A stretch of 64,000 bases of DNA from Nymphaea colorata (Eukaryota > Streptophyta > Magnoliopsida > Nymphaeales > Nymphaeaceae), in NCBI RefSeq assembly GCF_008831285.2, contig NC_045138.2, positions 38,927,115-38,991,114 of the forward strand, read 5' to 3'. A program made the translations under genes and the position numbers. The first letter of the stretch is position 1. Every line of letters begins with the position of its first letter. A model generated the notes under the pieces. It searched no databases. It was not told the DNA's origin and saw nothing but the letters and a program-made list of their open reading frames with translations. Below, in pieces: positions 1 to 13,303 of this stretch.

Positions 1-739
1 TCAGAAAATCTTGTTGAAGAAAATTTTAAATGCATTTATTTGTAAAATTATTAAGATAATATTTCTAAATGAGCATAAGTAGTTCTTCAGTTTTCATCAT
101 GTCCTATTATTTTGAAATTCTAAACATTAGATCAAACCTTCACAAGAAAATTGAGAGTTCTATCTGTTTTATGTATCCAATGTTAGGGAGCTCTCATAGG
201 TTTGCATTAGCTTGACAATATCTTTTAAAGAAATAAAAAGGCAAACATCCTGTTGTAATGCATTCTTATAAACAATGGCGTGAGACTTTATGTTAGTGAA
301 CATAAATGCTGCTCACTCATATATGGTATATTAATAAGCAATAGCATGATACTTTCTATTGGTTTGCTCACTGATAACTTTTTAAGTACACTTATATTCC
401 TCGTGCATTCAAGCTTATGGATTTCGTTGCTTCTGGATCGACTATATAACCCTTTTTTCAGTTTATCACTTTGAACATTCTTTTAAGGAAATAGCTCACT
501 ACTTGCTACCAAAGTATGCTCTTTGACACTGGCAAATAAAATATCCACAATTTGAGTTGAGTACTTCACAGAACTCCTCCCTGTAATCCTTCTTTGAATT
601 GTTTCCGTTGAATGCTTATCAAGTAAACATATCTGGAATCTAGAAAAGTTGATCTACTTGTGATTGAAATTGCTTCATCTCTTCTCGCATTTGGTTCTTA
701 ATTGACATGTTCATTCACCTATACATCGTTCATGCATAG
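1..739. other. Intron interior of the MTHFR gene
   Basis: AT-rich sequence with no exon that matches the methylenetetrahydrofolate reductase family. It ends in an acceptor (catgcatag) directly before the first visible exon, so it is best read as the intron upstream of that exon. The N-terminal catalytic exons must lie left of the window. Confidence 0.7.
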
Positions 740-3700
740 ATACCAGATGAAATAAAGGCTGCCTTGGAGCCAATTAAAGACAATGAAGAAGCAGTGAGGG
801 CATATGGTGTACACCTTGGAACTGAAATGTGCCGGAAAATTTTGGCTCATGGTATCAAAACACTCCATTTGTACACTCTAAATATGGAGAAATCAGCACT
901 AGCCATATTGATGGTGATCCTTTCCTCTGTATTCACTATGTTTTGTCTGGCTTTCTCTTGGTTTTCTTGTCAATCTCACAAGCAAATATATGCTTCAGAA
1001 TCTGGGATTAATTGATGAAACAAAGGTTCAGAGGTCTTTACCATGGAGACGTCCAACAAATGCATTTCGCTCAAAAGAAAGTGTTCGGCCTATATTTTGG
1101 TATCTTTGCTCTCAGCGCCACTGTTGTACTTGTACATAACATAGCATGTTGTTGATATGTTTAAGATACATAATGCAACTATGATGGAAAACAATATGAT
1201 ACACTCTTGAAAGTTTGAAACTAGTTTGAGGGGTATAGGTGTTCCATTTCAGGTGTACTTCTGATACATTCCATGTATTATACCAAAAAGTATGATGCAG
1301 GTTGTAACTTACAGTACACATAGAAATAACACAGAAATGCCAAAAACAGGCTCTTTTTCTACTTAATGTTAGACAAATTTCTTAAGGTTGAATGTTAAGT
1401 TTGATCTGAAAGACATTCCTATACATTTAAAGCAAAAAAAGAAGGAGGTTTCAGCTCTAATTTGATACAATGACTTTAGAGATTTCATTGTTTTTTCTTT
1501 AAGAGCTTATGTCTGTTCTCCAAAATAAAAAAATTGTCAAGTTTTATAACCATTAAGTTGTTTAAACTTTAAACTTAAGACTCCAAGGAGGAAATCATAC
1601 ATGATGAAAACTCATTTATGTTCATATCTTTTAAGTATTGACAATAATTTAAGTGGTCAGTTGTGATATTTTCTAATGAAAGTATGCATGTTGTAGGTAG
1701 CATATACTTATCATTTTTTTTATGTTTTTACTATTCGTGTTTTTTTCATGCAGAGTTTTTTTCTCCAATTTTTTCTTATTATTTTTTACTTTTTTGTTAT
1801 TTTCTTAATTTTGTGAATTCAAATATAGTCATGTTAAACTTGCAATTTTTTACATTATTGTTGCATTATGTATCTAACTTCATACCCAACCAATACTGGT
1901 TATTTTGCACCTTGAAACATTGCTCTACACATGTAAATCTTCATGTCTACTTATTTTTTATTAGATTGCAAGTTGACTCTTGTGATAGAAAATAATTTTC
2001 ATTAACTTTCTACTGTTCCAGGGCAAATCGTCCAAAGAGCTATATATCTAGAACTGTGGGATGGGATCAATATCCACAGGGGAGATGGGGTGATTCCCGT
2101 AATCCTTCTTATGGAGCATTGTCAGATTATCAGGTGAGTAGGTTTAATATAAATGTGATTATGCATGAGTCTTTGCTGTTACATTTTTGCTTTTCTGTCT
2201 GATGCTTGTCCCAGTGCGAAGAATAATCTTATTTTGAATTTTGTTATATGCTATGAGAATGGAATGCAAATGGCAATTTTTTAAATTGTATATGTATGTG
2301 TTCTTGTGTGTGCTCACACGTATATATATTGAGATATCATCTAGGCATCAGTATGCAGCTAAGTCAGATGGGTGTAGAAATTTCTCATATAGGCATAAAA
2401 TTTTCATCCTTTTCAAATGGTTCCGTTTAAGTTAAAGATTCTTCTTTATGGTTCTGTTGTCAACTCTTTTCTTCTTACCAATGCCCTGGCTTACAGGTTA
2501 CAACTGATGTATTGTTTCGGCCCCTCAGTGGAGACCATAATTACCTGGATCACTTAGAGTAAATACGAATCTTGATTCTTAGGAATTGGATGTGGAATCC
2601 ATCTGGATTTCTGATTTTCAGTCATATGAGTTCCAAATCCATGTTGTTTTTACTTTACTTGGATATATAACTTATATTGCATATATCAAACTTATTAGTA
2701 TTTTAAGTGATCCAGGACGATTCCTAAATGACCATTTTTTGTTTCCCACTCGCTTTACAGTTTACACTTCCCATATCTTCAGAGACTTTGGAATAACTGC
2801 TTCCGGATATGATCCACCTACTGATTCCCATTTTTCATTTACTTCTCTGGTAACTGTTGATTGTAAATCGAATTCTTTAACATGATTCACAGAGCCCCTT
2901 GTGAGAATCTCCTTAGTTTCTTTGTTGGACCCATTGTCTGGTTCCATCTGTAGAAGTGAGTGATTATTGCGTCAGACAGGCACACAAGAATAAGATGTCT
3001 ACTTGGGGTGATGTAGCCTCTTACAGTCACCATTTTGAAGGGAGGAGTTTGTCTTGTTGTAGCTTAACTCTGTTGTCAGCAACTTGTCACAATAGTAGAG
3101 TTTACTGGATGTATGTGTTTCAAATTTCATTTCACATTGACATGGCTGAGTGAGAAAGTGACCAGTTTAGGGCAAGTTTCAAACATGATGTAATGTGATC
3201 TGGAACAAAATTCAAAAGGGAGTATCCATGTGACACTGACTTATTTTCTCCATTTTGTACAAGTACGATCAGAAATATCTGCTAATAATCATTGAGTAAT
3301 ATTTGTAATAATTAAATATTGATCAATGAGCTTTTCATTGATTCTAGTTTATGCGCCGTCGTTCTCGTAACAAGAAAATCCAGGAGGAATGGGGTGGTCC
3401 ATTAAAATCCATTGAAGATGTACATGAGGTAATTTTCTGAGTGATATCAAACTTGTTAATGTGATCCATTTTTATTTCCTTAGTTTTGTAACTTTAGCTT
3501 GATGCTTGGTGACTGAATATATAATAACCATTTGGAACTGTTTTTTTTATTTTTAGAGATTCATAAACTTTTGCCTTGGAAAAATTAGAAGCAATCCTTG
3601 GTCAGAGCTGGATGGGCTTCAGCCAGAGACAATGATGATAAACAAAGAGCTGGAAAGTGTTAACTCGAAGGGTTTCCTTACAATTAACAGCCAACCGCCA

Positions 3701-5897
3701 GTCAATGGGGAAAAATCTGACTCTCCTTCTGTTGGTAAGCAAATGGATTCGTTCTTGTCTTCTTTTGCATCAGGGTGGCATTTTAGTTATAGGGCTCAGG
3801 CTAGAAGAGGGAAGACAAAATGTCATGTATCTAATAGTACTTGTTTTTCCCAAGGGCCTCTGCATCGGATTCTGATCTCCGGGCTGACGTAAGGAAATAA
3901 CAAATTGTCCAAGAAACATCAAGTTCTTGAGGCAATACTGATGCCGAAATGCGAACAATTGTCATCGTCATCTTCAAGCTTTGTCCAACTGCATGGGGTT
4001 AGCTTTGTGAGACAGCTGAGAGCCCTAGTTCTTGATTTCCTCTCATCTGGGGCTACGAGTTTGGGCATTCCTTCCCTCAGGCTTCAAATCAGATTCTTTA
4101 AAGCTTTTGATAGTGCCCATTTTCTGAATCTTGTAACATGTTTTTTTTTTAAAAGAAAGTTTTCCCAAATTTAGTTGTTAAACAAAGGACGCTTCCCAAA
4201 CTCCCAACGGGTGGGCTAGTCGGCCTAGGCTGCTAATCAGCAGACTAGTCCCTGACATCCAAGTAGGCTGGTTCCATTTGAGAGGTTAGTATTTCAACTT
4301 GGTCAACCGGTCAAGTCATTGACATAGGTCCTTTTACGCATTTGAAGGTCCAATAGAGCACTGCCACTCCGTATATGTGTTATATTCTGTATGTTTGATA
4401 TATTTTTATATGTATTTTTGTATAGTTCGTATTCTGTATATTATGAGTGGCTTGTATGTATGTCCTACATTCTATATTCTTTTGATCTGCTTATTCTCAG
4501 ATATGAGAACTTGTCTGCACTATTCTTAACCATTGAAATGACAAGATTGAATGACTCGTCAATGGATATGTGAAGTAATTTTCAAAAAGTCAATAATTAC
4601 TTTTTTTTTTTTGAGTTGGCATTATTTATAGCTATATTTCTATGATGAAAAGGTCGAGAGTAGTGCATAACTAGTGTTCAAATTTGCTTGTGTTCATATT
4701 CTAAAACCTATGGTTATGGGGACTGGCGAGGTGCGGTGGGTGCATATAATGGGTTAAAGAGTTATAAAAAGTCGAAACAGTAAAGAAAAATCTTTTCTAC
4801 TAAGATTGTTATTGAGATAAAAGAGAAGGTACTGGCTGCTTGCGTTTTCCTTTCCTGCTGCCAAGTACGTGATCTTCCTCTTGTTCTTCTTCCTTCTTCC
4901 TCTTTCTTGCTTCTCCTCCTCCATCTTCTTCCCCCTTTCTGTCTCCTCCTCACCTATCTTTTTCTTTTTCTGAGGGCTGCATCCTAGCAGCCTGCACTGC
5001 AGGTAGCATCCATGTTTAGTCAAAAGCGGCATCTAAATTGCCGCTTCCATGTATACATATTCTGCATCCATAATTGTTATGTATTTTATTTACATTTTTT
5101 CACCTTAGATTGTGTTTGTGTGCCACCATATTGATTGTCTTAATCAACTGGCTTGTTCCGACTAGTCATTCAGGATGTTCACCAACTTTGAGGCCGACTT
5201 TTGATTTTCGCAAATAAGGTTGCAAATATTTCATGTCCACTGCATTTTAAATAAACCGTGCTTGTTATTCTCATAATGGCCTTTCCTGAAGCTTTCATTT
5301 TTTTAACAAAATGTAACTGCTAGATAAACAACCATTTCCTTCTCCCTATGACAAGTTCAATCTCATACAGGATGGGGTGGACCTGGTGGATATGTATATC
5401 AGAAGGCCTACCTAGAATTCTTCTGCTCTCCAGACAAGTTAAATGTACTTGTCGAGAAATGCAAAGAACTACCCTCTGTTACTTACATGGCAGTAAACAA
5501 GGAAGGCAAAAGCATTTCAAACGTAGAACCAAATGATGTAAATGCAGTGACTTGGGGCGTCTTCCCAGCAAAAGAAATTATCCAGCCTACTGTTGTAGAT
5601 CCCGTCAGTTTCATGGTTTGGAAGGATGAGGCCTTTGACATTTGGACCAACGGGTGGGCTTGCCTATTCCAAGAAGGTGATGTCTCGAGGCAAATACTAG
5701 AGGAGGTATGCCCTTTTTCCATCTCTCTTCATTTCAATTTCTCTAACCGGTGGCTAGGGACAGTCTATGAAGTATGAAGGAAGAATGTTAATCGCAAATT
5801 TGTGTCGTGGCAGGTACAAAAGAGTTATTTCTTGGTCAGCCTGGTGGACAATGATTATGTGAAGGGAAATATCTATGCGGCTTTTAAGGACATCTGA
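740..5897 (+). CDS. MTHFR: Methylenetetrahydrofolate reductase, 3' part (C-terminal half)
   Basis: MTHFR reduces 5,10-methylene-THF to 5-methyl-THF, the methyl donor for methionine synthesis in the cytosol. Seven exons are visible: 740-913, 999-1099, 2022-2133, 3348-3428, 3557-3734, 5371-5705 and 5814-5897 (stop TGA). All junctions are GT-AG and the phases close. The peptide starts [19 protein letters not shown], the end of the TIM-barrel catalytic domain ([17 protein letters not shown]). It continues through [86 protein letters not shown] and [10 protein letters not shown], hallmarks of the eukaryotic C-terminal domain. It ends in [11 protein letters not shown]. The start and N-terminal half are outside the window. 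No frameshift or stop was seen. The 1.6-kb intron 3735-5370 carries unrecognised repeat-like sequence near 4200-4350. The family call is very secure. In plants the enzyme is reported to prefer NADH, which cannot be read from this part. Confidence 0.96.
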
Positions 5898-6045
5898 TGA
5901 TGAATGTTGAGGATAAATCGAAGAATTATCTGTTCCAACTGTCCCGTCAAATTATTGCTTGAGCCAATTTCCAGTTCAGTATTGTCTGCTTGGGAGATTT
6001 TGACTATTTCGATAATGAAATTGTTGTAGCAACTTGAAACTATCT

Positions 6046-6051
6046 AATAAA
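6046..6051 (+). promoter_or_regulatory. Poly(A) signal AATAAA of the MTHFR gene
   Basis: A canonical AATAAA lies about 150 bp after the MTHFR stop codon, in AT-rich 3'-UTR-like sequence and before the TA microsatellite. This is a reasonable near-upstream element. The cleavage site cannot be seen. Confidence 0.5.
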
Positions 6052-6090
6052 AGTTTATTTGAGTACCGCTAAATTTCATCTTCTGTTCAT

Positions 6091-6113
6091 GTATATATAT
6101 ATATATATATATA
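6091..6113. repeat. (TA)n microsatellite
   Basis: About eleven TA units just downstream of the MTHFR transcription unit. Confidence 0.9.
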
Positions 6114-6140
6114 GAAAAATTAAAATAAACCGTCTGCGGG

Positions 6141-6370
6141 AAGGCTAAATTTTAAAAGTCCATCGATAAAACATAATAAACTATGGCTAAAAACACTGTA
6201 AACTGTTGTTAGACCATAAGCAATTAATGCTTCCGGTATTTTTGGGGATGATTGTTAAATATTTTATCATCTGGTAACAGATGACAGCTGGCTGATATAG
6301 GGAAATTAAAGTCAGCTGGCTCTAAATATTTAAAGTCTATTGTCAAAAACATTATAAACCATAATACTCT
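6141..6370. repeat. Left copies of a degenerate direct repeat flanking the TIR element
   Basis: Two diverged modules (about 6141-6215 and 6240-6370) share phrases such as 'taaaaacactgtaaac' and 'caaaaacattataaacc'. The second resembles 7436-7600 on the other side of the TIR element ('gttgttaatattttatggtc', 'cggtaacatcgag', 'taaaaacattgtaaag'). No coding sequence was seen. Confidence 0.5.
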
Positions 6371-6375
6371 ATCTA

Positions 6376-7419
6376 AGTCACATGGATGCTTTATTTTTGC
6401 CGCCGCACCTTCATCGTCGTGCACCCACAATCGGTCAAGAAGAGTCGAGTGCAGTCAGCCCAACTCGACCACTTCTATGACATGCTCCCGTTTCGAGTTT
6501 GACTTGAGTTGGGTGCGGTTAAACCATGTCTTGTGTCTTTTTTTATGTTTTATTTTTTAATTATTTCATTCTAAGTATTAAAGGGGGTTAGGGCTTTGAC
6601 TGAAATCAATCGATTGACCTTCCATGTGTGTAGAGAGAGTTGATAGACAATGATTTTCCGTTGGTCATCGGTGCAACGGTGACCTGAGATTGGCAGACCG
6701 ACTTCCAGCGACGGCCTTCAGAAGGCTTCTTTAGCACAAGGCAACCGACATTCAGTCCTCTAGCAGCCAGTGTTTTTCTTTTATTCGTGACCGGTGACAG
6801 CTACTTGCGGGCTAGTCCTTCGACGTTCTCCCTTGGGTTTTATTATTCTATCAGTATCAACTTATGTTCATTTTTTCGCTGTTGTCCAGTTTTTTTGTGT
6901 TTTTCAGTTCTTATTTGTGATGTAATTTTTTTAAGATTTTATAATTATTGTCTGAAATATGTTATTGTATTGCTTTTTTCATAGTGTACGATATACAGTT
7001 GTGTGTACCTTTGCCGTTTTAACACTTTGTTTTACACTTTTACTGCTGTTTCATATCGTGGTATACATTATTGGCTATTGGTAAGTTTTGTTACTTGTAT
7101 TATAGGTGCAGCACTGTTCTACTTTCCAAATGTTAATTTCAATTTTCTGCTTTTTAGTATGTCATATTACTAAATTACAGTATTTACTATATATAATATA
7201 TGTTGTTTAACTTACTTAAAAGACTCGTTGAATTGTTGCTTTGCAGTTTCGAATTTGTTATGTGATAAGTTTGTTGTTTATAGACAAATTTGTTTATATA
7301 TATGTATATATGTATATATATTTATTGATAATAATAAAAAAATTATTCTTGCCGCACTGTCGCACTTAAATTCTTTGGGATGGACCGCTCCGGCACCTGC
7401 ACCCCGCATCTATGTGACA
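6376..7419 (-). mobile_element. Non-autonomous TIR DNA transposon, copy 1 (about 1.04 kb)
   Basis: The left end reads AGTCACATGGATGC and the right end, on the minus strand, TGTCACATAGATGC: 14-bp terminal inverted repeats with two differences. Both ends abut TA (6374-6375 and 7420-7421), as expected for a TA target duplication. Subterminal blocks are rich in gtgcgg/ccgcac. Read on the minus strand, its first roughly 100 bp align with 50944-51040, and its last roughly 150 bp (6376-6530) with 51570-51739, so this is a dispersed family. No transposase frame was seen. The superfamily is uncertain; TA flanks fit Tc1/mariner-like elements, but other classes are possible. Confidence 0.6.
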
Positions 7420-7435
7420 TAGGCTCTTATAAATA

Positions 7436-7600
7436 CTTTTACTGATGGTTGTTAATATTTTATGGTCCGGTAACATCGAGTGGCGGATGATTTCCTCTTA
7501 CATACATGAAAATTGGCTGCCTGATGTTGTTGGATGATTAAATACTTAAAGTTGGTCGTTAAAAACATTGTAAAGAACACCATGAACCGTTGCCTATACT
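7436..7600. repeat. Right copy of the degenerate direct repeat
   Basis: Resembles 6240-6370 in the same orientation. It may mark an older repeat into which, or beside which, the TIR element inserted. Confidence 0.45.
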
Positions 7601-8704
7601 CCTGTTCGTGTCGACATGGTGACACCAGCATGGAGACATATCATGGTACATTTTAGATCCACCTTGGGTTAGGTCTGATTGAAACACATTAAACCTTTCT
7701 TCCTTTTAACAGATTGAGCAAGAACTTGAATTGGAGAATTTCGATAACTCATGACGACTAGCAAGAAGTTTGTTTAATTACATGTCGGTGCCCCCGACGT
7801 TTCCACTACTGTTCACTTGCATATCGCATTTTTTGGAGAATAGAGAATTGGTGCCATGGGGTTTGAAAATGAAGCCTCCCAACCTTCGCTGTAGATACAA
7901 ATTATGAGATCAACTGCCTGCCAACCTCTCCTAAAGACACAAATTATGTACTAATTATATGATATGAGTTTCAAAATAAAGGTCAGACTTCCTGGTTCGT
8001 GAAATTGATCTGAGTAGACATAAAAATGAACACAGAATTTGTTGTTTTCTGCTATTTCAGGCATAATCCGCTCGTAGACTGCCAGTTTTGTAGAAAAGGG
8101 TACCTTGGGTTTTAATCAGTGTCATCAAAGTCGGACTGCATTGACAAATACTAATCAAATCAACGGCAAACCGATTCCACTCAAGATCTGATTCAAGAGT
8201 GTCACATGCCGATCTGTCTAATTTTAATTTTATTTTAAAAAATATCACTTGTTAACCATCTATGAACACAGATCAGATGCAGCTACTGCGCCACAATTCA
8301 ATGCAGTCCAGCTCTGCCATCTGAATTTCTCCATTGGTTTCGTTGTTGGTCGAGGGTCTCACCTTCAATACAAAGAAAAGATAATTGAAATGCAAGGAAA
8401 AAAGAAAAATGCAGGTCTCGAGGGATGAATTAATCGTTTCTCAAATATCATTTGATGCCATGAATGAAAGCGCTCATGCAAGGTTTTTATTTATGAACGT
8501 TTTGTCAAGTTCGAGTCATTATCGTCATCCTCAAGCCTCGTTGCATAAAAAGACAGGTTACAAGGATCATCTCAACATTACAAAGAAGGAAAATGATGAA
8601 AAAAGAAGAAAGAAAAGAAAGAAAAGCAAAACAGATGATTGCATCTACAATAGGAAGAAGATGAAGGATATGTCGTCGAATTGAAGGGGTTCTCAATTGG
8701 CCAG
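7601..8704. other. Intergenic, includes the GLK 3' UTR
   Basis: No gene was recognised. The right part, up to about 8300-8480, should hold the 3' UTR of the minus-strand GLK gene. A frame at 8385-8684 is lysine-rich, low-complexity and without family features. Confidence 0.5.
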
Positions 8705-10261
8705 CTAACCGCATGCCGGCGGCAGCTTGGAGATCCCTTGCCGCTGCAGTTCAGCCAGAACGCCCTCCAAGGAAGGGGGCTTCAGCCCAAGTGGGAGCGG
8801 CTGCCATGGCTTCGTCAAGACGTCGCCGATTGCTGCATCTATCGTCTCCTTCGACTGTCTCCCCACATCAGATCCCACAAAGAGAAGAAACAAACAGAAA
8901 TTAGAAATTTAGCACAGATAATGCACACGATGTTAATTAATTAGAAGGAAATGAAAATTTTTGAGAGCACCCCACATTTCATCAAATCATAACCTTAAAT
9001 TGTTCGTGATGAATTGGATTCATCCCAATGCATACAGATATGGATTCATCGTAATCTGTTTTAGTTAGAGTTCATTTCAAAATTACCGAAATCCAAAATA
9101 AAAAAAAAAAGGGAGAAAAGGAGTTGAACTTCTTTCAACAAGAATCATTTTTCTATTGAAAACTATGAATTTAATGGAGTTGACAACGAAGAATCCATCT
9201 CGACAACTTTGTTCAAATGAATGTTCAAGCATGCCTTTGAATGGATGAAAGAACAATGTTAAGGGATTGCTTCAAATTCTTGAAGGCTTTTTTAAATTCC
9301 AATCCCCTTGCGATAGGTGACTGAAGCTCTTGAAGACATAAATTCTCCCCATCATGCGTTTTTTTGGGCAGTCTTTCCCAAACGATTCATTGAAGGTGAA
9401 ACATAACTAGATTTCGTAACATTGGGAATGCTCATGAAAATGATTTTGAAAAGTGAAACACAAAGCTAAAAAAAGGAAAAGCTTGTTTACCGGCAGAGCG
9501 TCAAAGTTTGGCTGTGAATCTGATATGTTGTTCTCTGGCTTAAGTGGGATTCCTGGGACAGGAGGCGCAGCAAACCTCTGCAAACATTGAAAGAAAAGAA
9601 GTGAGAATGAGCATATAAAATGAACTGGTTATTGTCCCTCCCTCTTCCTCCCAAGCTAGTGTTGCTAAGTGTTTTTCTACATCTAAATATTTTTGTCTCT
9701 AGCATCCAAGGTTGCCATAATCTATATAATCATCTTAACCACAGGAACATTTGAGCCATTAATTTTATTTTTTTGTTCAATTTTGTCACTTTTTTGTCTT
9801 GGGAATTGGCCATATAAATGTAATATAATACATCTATTTAGTAGAAACCCATAATCATCAGGTTACAACAGTAAACAGGCACTTGAAGAATCTAAAAAGC
9901 TGATGGCCCTATTCTATTGCACTCTAATGCTAAAAGACAATTTTTATAACCAAGTCTTTTTTTAAAAGTAAAACATGTTGCTATATCTACAAACTCTAGT
10001 TTAGTTGACGCAAATTGAAAGACAAAGGACCATGCACAACACGCACACACACGATCTATAAATGGTTTAATTTTAGTAGATGTTGAATGTTTTTGAATGG
10101 CTAAAATTTTAAATTTGTCTCCATTGTCACCACATTAGCATTAACAATTATTTATAATGCAGCAACAGTTATGGGTGACTTTGGTGACGATTTATAGTCC
10201 TTTTAACGTTAATTTTTTTAATTTTTAACGATCCAGTAACTATTCAGCATCCAGTAACATA

Positions 10262-10350
<89 letters not shown>

Positions 10351-13303
10351 AGAACCGGAATAATACGGCATTATGTAACCGATTTTTGATCATTTTATTT
10401 GATTAAATCATGAACTCTTAAAGCATCAGTTTTTTGTTGCGTCGTAAGTTGTTCATATCCCTTCATTGTTTTCTTATACAGTCGAAATAACATAATCTAA
10501 AGTTTGTTAGATTTTTATAGATAGGTTACCTAAGAAATTCATCAACTTGTGATTGATTATTTAATCAAAATGGCACAATGGACGTTCGATAAGTTAGAAA
10601 ACATGGTTCAACAACACTATGTTTTATCTCAACATGTACAGTGTAATTGCAATTGTTGTTTTTAGATTCATTAAGAATCAAATGCTTGATATAATCACAA
10701 CAATGTTTCTAGTAACAAAGACGACATTCTTTAATCTTTAAGCAGAAACAAGTGTTTTAATAGCACAGTGTTCTTCTCACGACACAAGTCTCACAACGCC
10801 GTGATAGCTTTCAAAGATGTTCTGTTAAATGTTCTTCAAGAAAATTTTGAGTCTTATTTTAATAGTCAGAATGAGGTACAATATGGTTGACACAATTATT
10901 TTTAGACGCAATTCATCAGAAAGTGGACTGTCAAGTTTTCTTCATATAGATGGACAATGTCCGGACAACAGTACATTTTAAGATTCTCCAATTCGAAAAG
11001 TATGCATTTTTAAAGTAAGTAGACAAGAACAAACAGCCAAAAAAAACAATGGAGTCTTCATCCATCCAAAACTGTTGCCTCTGAGACATCCCTTTTCGGT
11101 AAAAGCTTTACAAAAAAAAGAAAAAGAAAAGGAGTCCTTTCTCTCAATTTGACATTTTACTCTGATTTACTTGCTGCAGCATAGACCTTCGAGATAATCT
11201 GGCTTTTCATGGCGCTTGTGAATCCAAACCAGTACACAGATGCACTCATCCATGCACGGGTAGATGCAACTTAGATCTATGCTAGCTAGGGAAACCAGAA
11301 CACAGACACAAAGAAGAAAAGGTACAGAAGGTAGTACCGGCTGCAACGTCTGGGAGAAGAAGGGCGTCCCTGGAGTAGGAGCACCATGAGCCCAACCGTC
11401 CTTTGAAGCCTGCAAGTTTCACATACTTGTTCCTTTCAGATCATCAGTTTCAGATCATAAAAAACAAGGATTCTGTCACGGAGAGAGTGACGGAGAGAGG
11501 GAAGGGGGAGAGAGAGAGAGTACTTACGGCAGCACACCGGTGGTTCCAGAACTTGGGGTCCGGTTGGAGAGGGGAAGGTGGCATTGCCCACGGGGGAGGA
11601 GAATGAACCACATGCTTTGGCCACACATCCACAGTGGGGTGTCCCCAAACATGCAGAGGCCGGAAGTGCTGATGGATGGCTGCTGGTGGCGGCGGTGGAG
11701 GTGGTGAGGGAGTCGGGAAGCCGAGGGACGGCACCGGCGCCGCTACCCCGACCCAGGGATTCACCACATCTCTCTTGCACCCCAACCCCACTGTACCCGT
11801 CCCTCCATACGCCGCCTGCTGCCTCCGTTGGCTCCAACTAGCAGCTTCCGCCTCTCTTGCCAACAAGTGTTTCCGGTGTGACCTATACTTCTGCAGAAAC
11901 AAAGATACTGTATCATTAATCCCGTCAATTCCGTTGTCCCACTGTTAATTTGTTCCCATTGGTTAACTTTTTTCAAATAAGTGAAGGGAGGGCCAAGTTG
12001 GTACTCCAAGCAAGCTTCCACATGCAAACAATCCCGTGTTCTGAATCCTGCTGACTAATAGTCAGTGACACAGTAGTCCGCATCTTTTGTCATCGTTGTT
12101 TTCCTGGTTCCGTGGTGCAGGCCGCTTTCTGGCGGTCAGTTGAGACAGACTCCGAAATCAATGACGCCACTATCGTTTTTTGCTTTCATGGTGGCAGAAG
12201 AAGAGGAAAGTTTGGACAGATTGAATGGCAAATAAAGCAACTTTGGTGTCAATGGATCGTAAGAACGCATCTGCTTCTTGTTTTCTGGGGAGAGCCATTT
12301 TAAATAGCACATGAAATGCCTCGTTTCATGTGCTGATAAGACACATCAAGATTTCTACCCTTTCCCATCAATTCGGTTGAGAAATCATACGAACCAAAAT
12401 GAGTATCGTTTTGGTGCAAGTCAACGGGAGCATTGCACATCCAGAAAAATGGGCTCCTATGTCTAGATCTTTCTCATCCCCATTGACTGTATTTTTTCAC
12501 AGTTGCAGTGCTTAATTTAGAGAGATAGAGAGAGTGTGAGAGAGAGACCTGAAGGTGACTAGCAATATTGTGCCGTGTAAGGCTGTCGATTCCCATGAGC
12601 TCAAGGATCCTCGAGGGAACGGCTTTATCCACCCCAAGCTGCTCCACTGCTTGTACAAACCTCCTGTGTAGCTCAGGCGTCCAATCCACCTGTGGAGATG
12701 CACAGACCATTTTTAGAGTTCTGATGGTAAAAGGGATCTGCTCCCTCTACCTGTTCATCATGCAAATGATTATGGCAACAAAAACGGAGGTTAGATTTTT
12801 TCTTGTATTCTTACCTTAACTTTTCTTTTTCCTGGTTGGGGAGCTTTGGATTGTGCCGTGCTCTTCCCTCCCCCAACCTCCCTCTCCTTGGAAGAACCCT
12901 TCTTCGATCCTCCTTTCGCCTTCCCCTCTTGATCATCTTCAACCAAGGAGCTGCCGCTCCCTTCGTTAGCATCTTTATAGCTCGCAGCAAACTCGCTCTT
13001 CTGTTCTTCTGCTTCTGCAAAAGCCAAGGCAACCTCCTCCTGCATCCTCAGTGACCCGTCATCTTCGCAGGCAGCACTCATTTCCAGATCCTGACTGTCG
13101 ATCGTGAACTCCGCAAGCATCTCGGGGTCCATCTCGAGATCCGGCAGCAGATCCCCATCATCGATGGTGAGGAAGAAATCATCCAGCTCCAGTCCCACAG
13201 GGAGCAGACAAGGGTAGCTCTCATACCCATCTTCTCCTCCACCTCTTTCCTCCTTGTGGTTCCTCCCATCTTCCGAACTCCTCAACGGCGACACTGCCAG
13301 CAT
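8705..13303 (-). CDS. GLK: GOLDEN2-like (GLK) GARP transcription factor
   Basis: GLK proteins are nuclear activators of photosynthesis and chloroplast-development genes. Exons on the minus strand: 12815-13303, 12549-12689, 11528-11890, 11338-11409, 9491-9577, 8705-8854; total 433 aa, normal for GLKs. The start ATG at 13303 gives MLAVSPLR, the usual GLK opening; the open frame continues upstream without another ATG. Residues 1-155 are acidic and then basic ([19 protein letters not shown]). The GARP DNA-binding domain spans about 158-222 ([19 protein letters not shown] to [12 protein letters not shown]), with SHLQ and KY split across an intron. The AREAEAA motif follows, then a proline-rich linker. 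The C-terminal GCT box begins [13 protein letters not shown] and ends [18 protein letters not shown]. Introns are phase 0 throughout. Intron 4 (9578-11337) holds a long TA microsatellite. No defect was seen. GLK1 and GLK2 cannot be separated here. Confidence 0.97.
10265..10348. repeat. (TA)42 microsatellite in GLK intron 4
   Basis: An uninterrupted run of 42 TA units. It is a likely length-variable site inside the GLK gene. Confidence 0.95.

Noticed and set aside
4190-4350. GC-richer block in the MTHFR intron as a mobile-element end
   Set aside because: No inverted ends or target duplication could be identified.
11403-11948. Plus-strand frames opposite GLK exon 3
   Set aside because: Antisense shadows of the proline-rich GLK exon, whose minus-strand frame splices cleanly.
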